From: Alphaproteobacteria bacterium
GTDB taxonomy: Bacteria > Pseudomonadota > Alphaproteobacteria > UBA8366 > Aestuariispiraceae
Direction of reading: 5' to 3'
Length of the DNA stretch: 64,000 nt
Assembly (NCBI GenBank): GCA_024743195.1
Contig: JANSXE010000002.1
Location: 124,001-188,000 of the forward strand
Shown here piece by piece: positions 62,043 to 64,000 of the stretch. The position numbers were made by a program, and so were the translations under genes. A model generated the notes under the pieces. That model was not told where the DNA came from. It saw only the letters and a list, made by a program, of their open reading frames with translations, and did not search any database. Every line of letters starts with the position of its first letter. The stretch's first letter is position 1.

Positions 62043-64000
62043 GCGACGCCCCCGCCCTCTTCACCATCGCGCCGACGCGGCCCTTCGTCGACGCGCTCGC
62101 CGCCGGCTTGCTGGCGGAGGCGGAGGCGAGCCCGCGGGGCGCCGAGGCGCTGGCCGACCTGCTGGTCCTGCTGCCGACCCGGCGCGCCTGCCGGGCGCTG
62201 CGCGAGGCCTTCCTGCGCGCCAGCGAGGGACGCGCCCTGCTGCTGCCGCGCATGCGCCCGATCGGCGACGTGGACGAGGAGGAGCTGGGCCTCGCCGCCG
62301 CCGGCGACCCCGCCGCCGCGACGGCGGAGCTGATCGACCTGCCGCCGGCGATCGACGCCACCCGGCGGCGCTTCCTGCTGGCGCGGCTGATCCTGGCCGC
62401 GCCCGACCTGTCGGGCCCAAACCGGGCGGGCCCAAATCGGGCGGGCGCGCAGGGACGCGAGCGAGGCGGCGCGCCGTCGCCCGACCGGGCGCTGATGCTG
62501 GCCGACGAACTGGCCCGGCTGCTCGACCAGACGCAGACGGAGGGGCTGAGCCTCGACGCCGTCGCCGGGCTGGTGCCCGACCTCTACGCCGACCATTGGC
62601 GGATGACGGTCGAGTTTCTGAAGATCCTGAGCGAGCGCTGGCCGGATCTGCTGGGCGCGATCGGCGCGCTCGACCCGGCCGAGCGGCGCAACCGCCTGCT
62701 GGACGCGCAGGCCGCCGCCTGGACCGAGCGCCCGCCCGACTTCCCGATTCTCGCCGCCGGCTCCACCGGCTCGATCCCGGCGACGGCGCGGCTGCTCGCG
62801 GCGGTCGCGCGCCTGCCGCAGGGCCGGGTGGTGCTGCCCGGTCTCGACCGCCGGCTGTCGGAGGCGGACTGGGCGGCCGTCGGCGACGATCCCAGCCACC
62901 CGCAGCACGGCCTCAACCGCCTGCTCGCCGCGATCGGCGTCGAGCGCGCGGCCGTATCGGATTGGCCGGGCGGCGAGGACGAGGCCGGAGGCGCAGCCCG
63001 GGCGGCGCGCGCCGCGCTGGTGGCGGAGGCGCTGCGCCCGGCTGCGACCACCGCCGCCTGGGCGCAGGCGTCCGATCTTCCGGCGGAAAGCGTCGACGGC
63101 CTCGCCTGGCTGGAGGCGCCGAGCGCGGCGACGGAGGCCGGCGCCGTCGCGCTGGCCCTGCGCCAGGCGTTGGAGACCGACGGCCGCACCGCCGCCCTGG
63201 TGACGCCGGACCGCAACCTCGCGCGCCGCGTCGCCGCCGCGCTGGCCCGCTGGGGGATCGCGGTGGACGATTCCGCGGGCCGGCCGCTTGCCGGGACGCC
63301 GGCGGGCGTCTTCGCGCGCCTGGTCGCGGAAGCCGCGCTGACCGGCTTCGCGCCGATCCCGCTTCTGGCCCTGTGCAAGCATCCGCTGGCGGGACTCGGC
63401 CTGGCCCCGGCGGCGCTGCGGCGCGAGATCCGCTATCTGGAGCGCGCGCTGCTGCGCGGACCGAAGCCGGGTCCGGGCGCACGCGGTCTGCGCGCCGCGC
63501 TGGCCGAGGCCGAAGGCGACCGGTTCAAGAGCCGCTGGCTCGACGCGCCCCGGGTGGAGGCGCTGATCGCGCGGATCGAGGCGGCGCTGGAGCCGCTGCG
63601 CGACATCCTGGCGGCGGGCCGCACGGCCCCGCTGGACGCGCTGATCGACGCCCACATCGCCGCGGCGGAGGCGGTCGCGGCGAGCGACGCGGCGCCCGGC
63701 GCCGAGCGCCTATGGCGCGGCGAGGACGGCGAGGCGCTGGCCGAGCGGCTGGCCGAATGCCTGGAGGCCGCGCGGGCCGACGGCGCGCTGCCGCCGATCC
63801 CCGGCGGCGACTATCCCGCGGTGCTCGAAGCGCTGCTCGCCGGGGCGGTCGTGCGGCCGGCCTACGGCCGCCATCCGCGGGTCTTCATCTGGGGGCCGTT
63901 GGAGGCGCGGCTGCAGCATGCGGACCTCGTCGTGCTCGGCGGGTTGAACGAGGGGACCTGGCCGCCGGAGCCGGAGGCCGACCCCTGGATGTCGCGTCCG
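62039..64000 (+). CDS. addB: Double-strand break repair protein AddB (5' part, truncated by window edge)
   Basis: An open frame from GTG at 62039 (overlapping the murJ stop) to the window end, 654 codons without a stop. It begins V-S-D-A-P-A-L-F-T-I-A-P-T-R-P-F and reaches V-V-L-G-G-L-N-E-G-T-W-P-P-E-P-E-A-D-P-W-M-S-R-P, a highly characteristic AddB stretch. No Walker A is seen in the N-terminal part, as expected for alphaproteobacterial AddB. With AddA it processes double-strand ends for RecA. A 15-bp duplication (62413-62442) makes a small N-R-A-G-P repeat. The nuclease domain lies beyond the window. Confidence 0.9.
   Translation, partial: MSDAPALFTIAPTRPFVDALAAGLLAEAEASPRGAEALADLLVLLPTRRACRALREAFLRASEGRALLLPRMRPIGDVDEEELGLAAAGDPAAATAELIDLPPAIDATRRRFLLARLILAAPDLSGPNRAGPNRAGAQGRERGGAPSPDRALMLADELARLLDQTQTEGLSLDAVAGLVPDLYADHWRMTVEFLKILSERWPDLLGAIGALDPAERRNRLLDAQAAAWTERPPDFPILAAGSTGSIPATARLLAAVARLPQGRVVLPGLDRRLSEADWAAVGDDPSHPQHGLNRLLAAIGVERAAVSDWPGGEDEAGGAARAARAALVAEALRPAATTAAWAQASDLPAESVDGLAWLEAPSAATEAGAVALALRQALETDGRTAALVTPDRNLARRVAAALARWGIAVDDSAGRPLAGTPAGVFARLVAEAALTGFAPIPLLALCKHPLAGLGLAPAALRREIRYLERALLRGPKPGPGARGLRAALAEAEGDRFKSRWLDAPRVEALIARIEAALEPLRDILAAGRTAPLDALIDAHIAAAEAVAASDAAPGAERLWRGEDGEALAERLAECLEAARADGALPPIPGGDYPAVLEALLAGAVVRPAYGRHPRVFIWGPLEARLQHADLVVLGGLNEGTWPPEPEADPWMSRP

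Noticed and set aside
62039-63655. Minus-strand frame of 570 codons opposite addB
   Set aside because: Arg/Gln-rich antisense frame; the plus strand encodes an uninterrupted AddB with its characteristic G-L-N-E-G-T-W-P motif.

Overview
The window is very GC-rich and densely coded, with GTG and TTG starts, many ATGA-type stop/start overlaps and few intergenic gaps. The gene content is that of a free-living alphaproteobacterium: a pstSCAB-phoU-phoB set next to a PhoR kinase, PstA with a long periplasmic insert, an RpoH-type sigma factor, an alphaproteobacterial-style AddB, two TRAP transporters, PAS_5 and XRE-IrrE-like regulators, and mutS divergent from a malic enzyme. I cannot name the genus. 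An acryloyl-CoA reductase, an ectoine-hydroxylase-like dioxygenase and the TRAP systems fit a marine or rhizosphere heterotroph, but that is inference.

Layout. 1-7.4 kb: a truncated TetR gene, a four-gene polyamine/opine-type ABC importer, an MBL hydrolase, a DDAH/arginine-deiminase-like enzyme and an N-carbamoyl-amino-acid-type amidohydrolase, plausibly one guanidino/ureido-compound module. 7.5-10.2 kb: a soluble chemoreceptor convergent with a 7-TM histidine kinase, separated by a 30-bp palindrome. 10.3-18.5 kb: a TRAP transporter with pobA (minus strand), divergent from a GntR gene followed by an EctD-like dioxygenase, a SAF-domain dehydrogenase and an SDR. 18.8-23.9 kb: mutS and maeB. 24-32.7 kb: the complete phosphate-starvation regulon, with a triple Pho-box repeat before pstS. 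33-38.2 kb: a split glutamate-synthase-like trio with a type III glutamine synthetase/GMA-synthetase homologue and an XRE-cupin regulator, resembling half of the N-methylglutamate pathway. 38.4-44.5 kb: rpoH, a secreted SNase-like protein, prolyl iminopeptidase, and an ScfR/RamB-type regulator divergent from isocitrate lyase, with repeated TTTACA/TGTAAA sites between them.

44.5-49.7 kb is the most unusual part. It holds a 33-codon membrane mini-gene with its own ribosome-binding site and terminator, tRNA-Arg(CCG) followed by three 68-bp tandem repeats that each re-copy the tRNA 3' end, a pita-bread (M24) protein that has lost its metal ligands paired with a nitrilase-family amidase, and a secreted thiaminase I homologue carrying a Cys-rich C-terminal domain that resembles the MVL mannan-binding lectin family. 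49.8-57.2 kb: acuI, a ferredoxin/ferredoxin-reductase pair, a second TRAP operon and a divergent class II aldolase with two matching palindromic operators. 57.2-64 kb: housekeeping genes (Trm112-like, LON-domain, thioredoxin-TPR, ProX deacylase, tRNA-Gly, murJ) and the 5' part of addB.

Two patterns recur. Short tandem repeats, most often 12 bp, sit in protein tails, linkers and spacers at more than a dozen places. Each of the four solute-binding-protein genes in a transport operon is followed by a strong GC hairpin before the permease gene. Two families of dispersed palindromic repeats occupy the convergent gaps.
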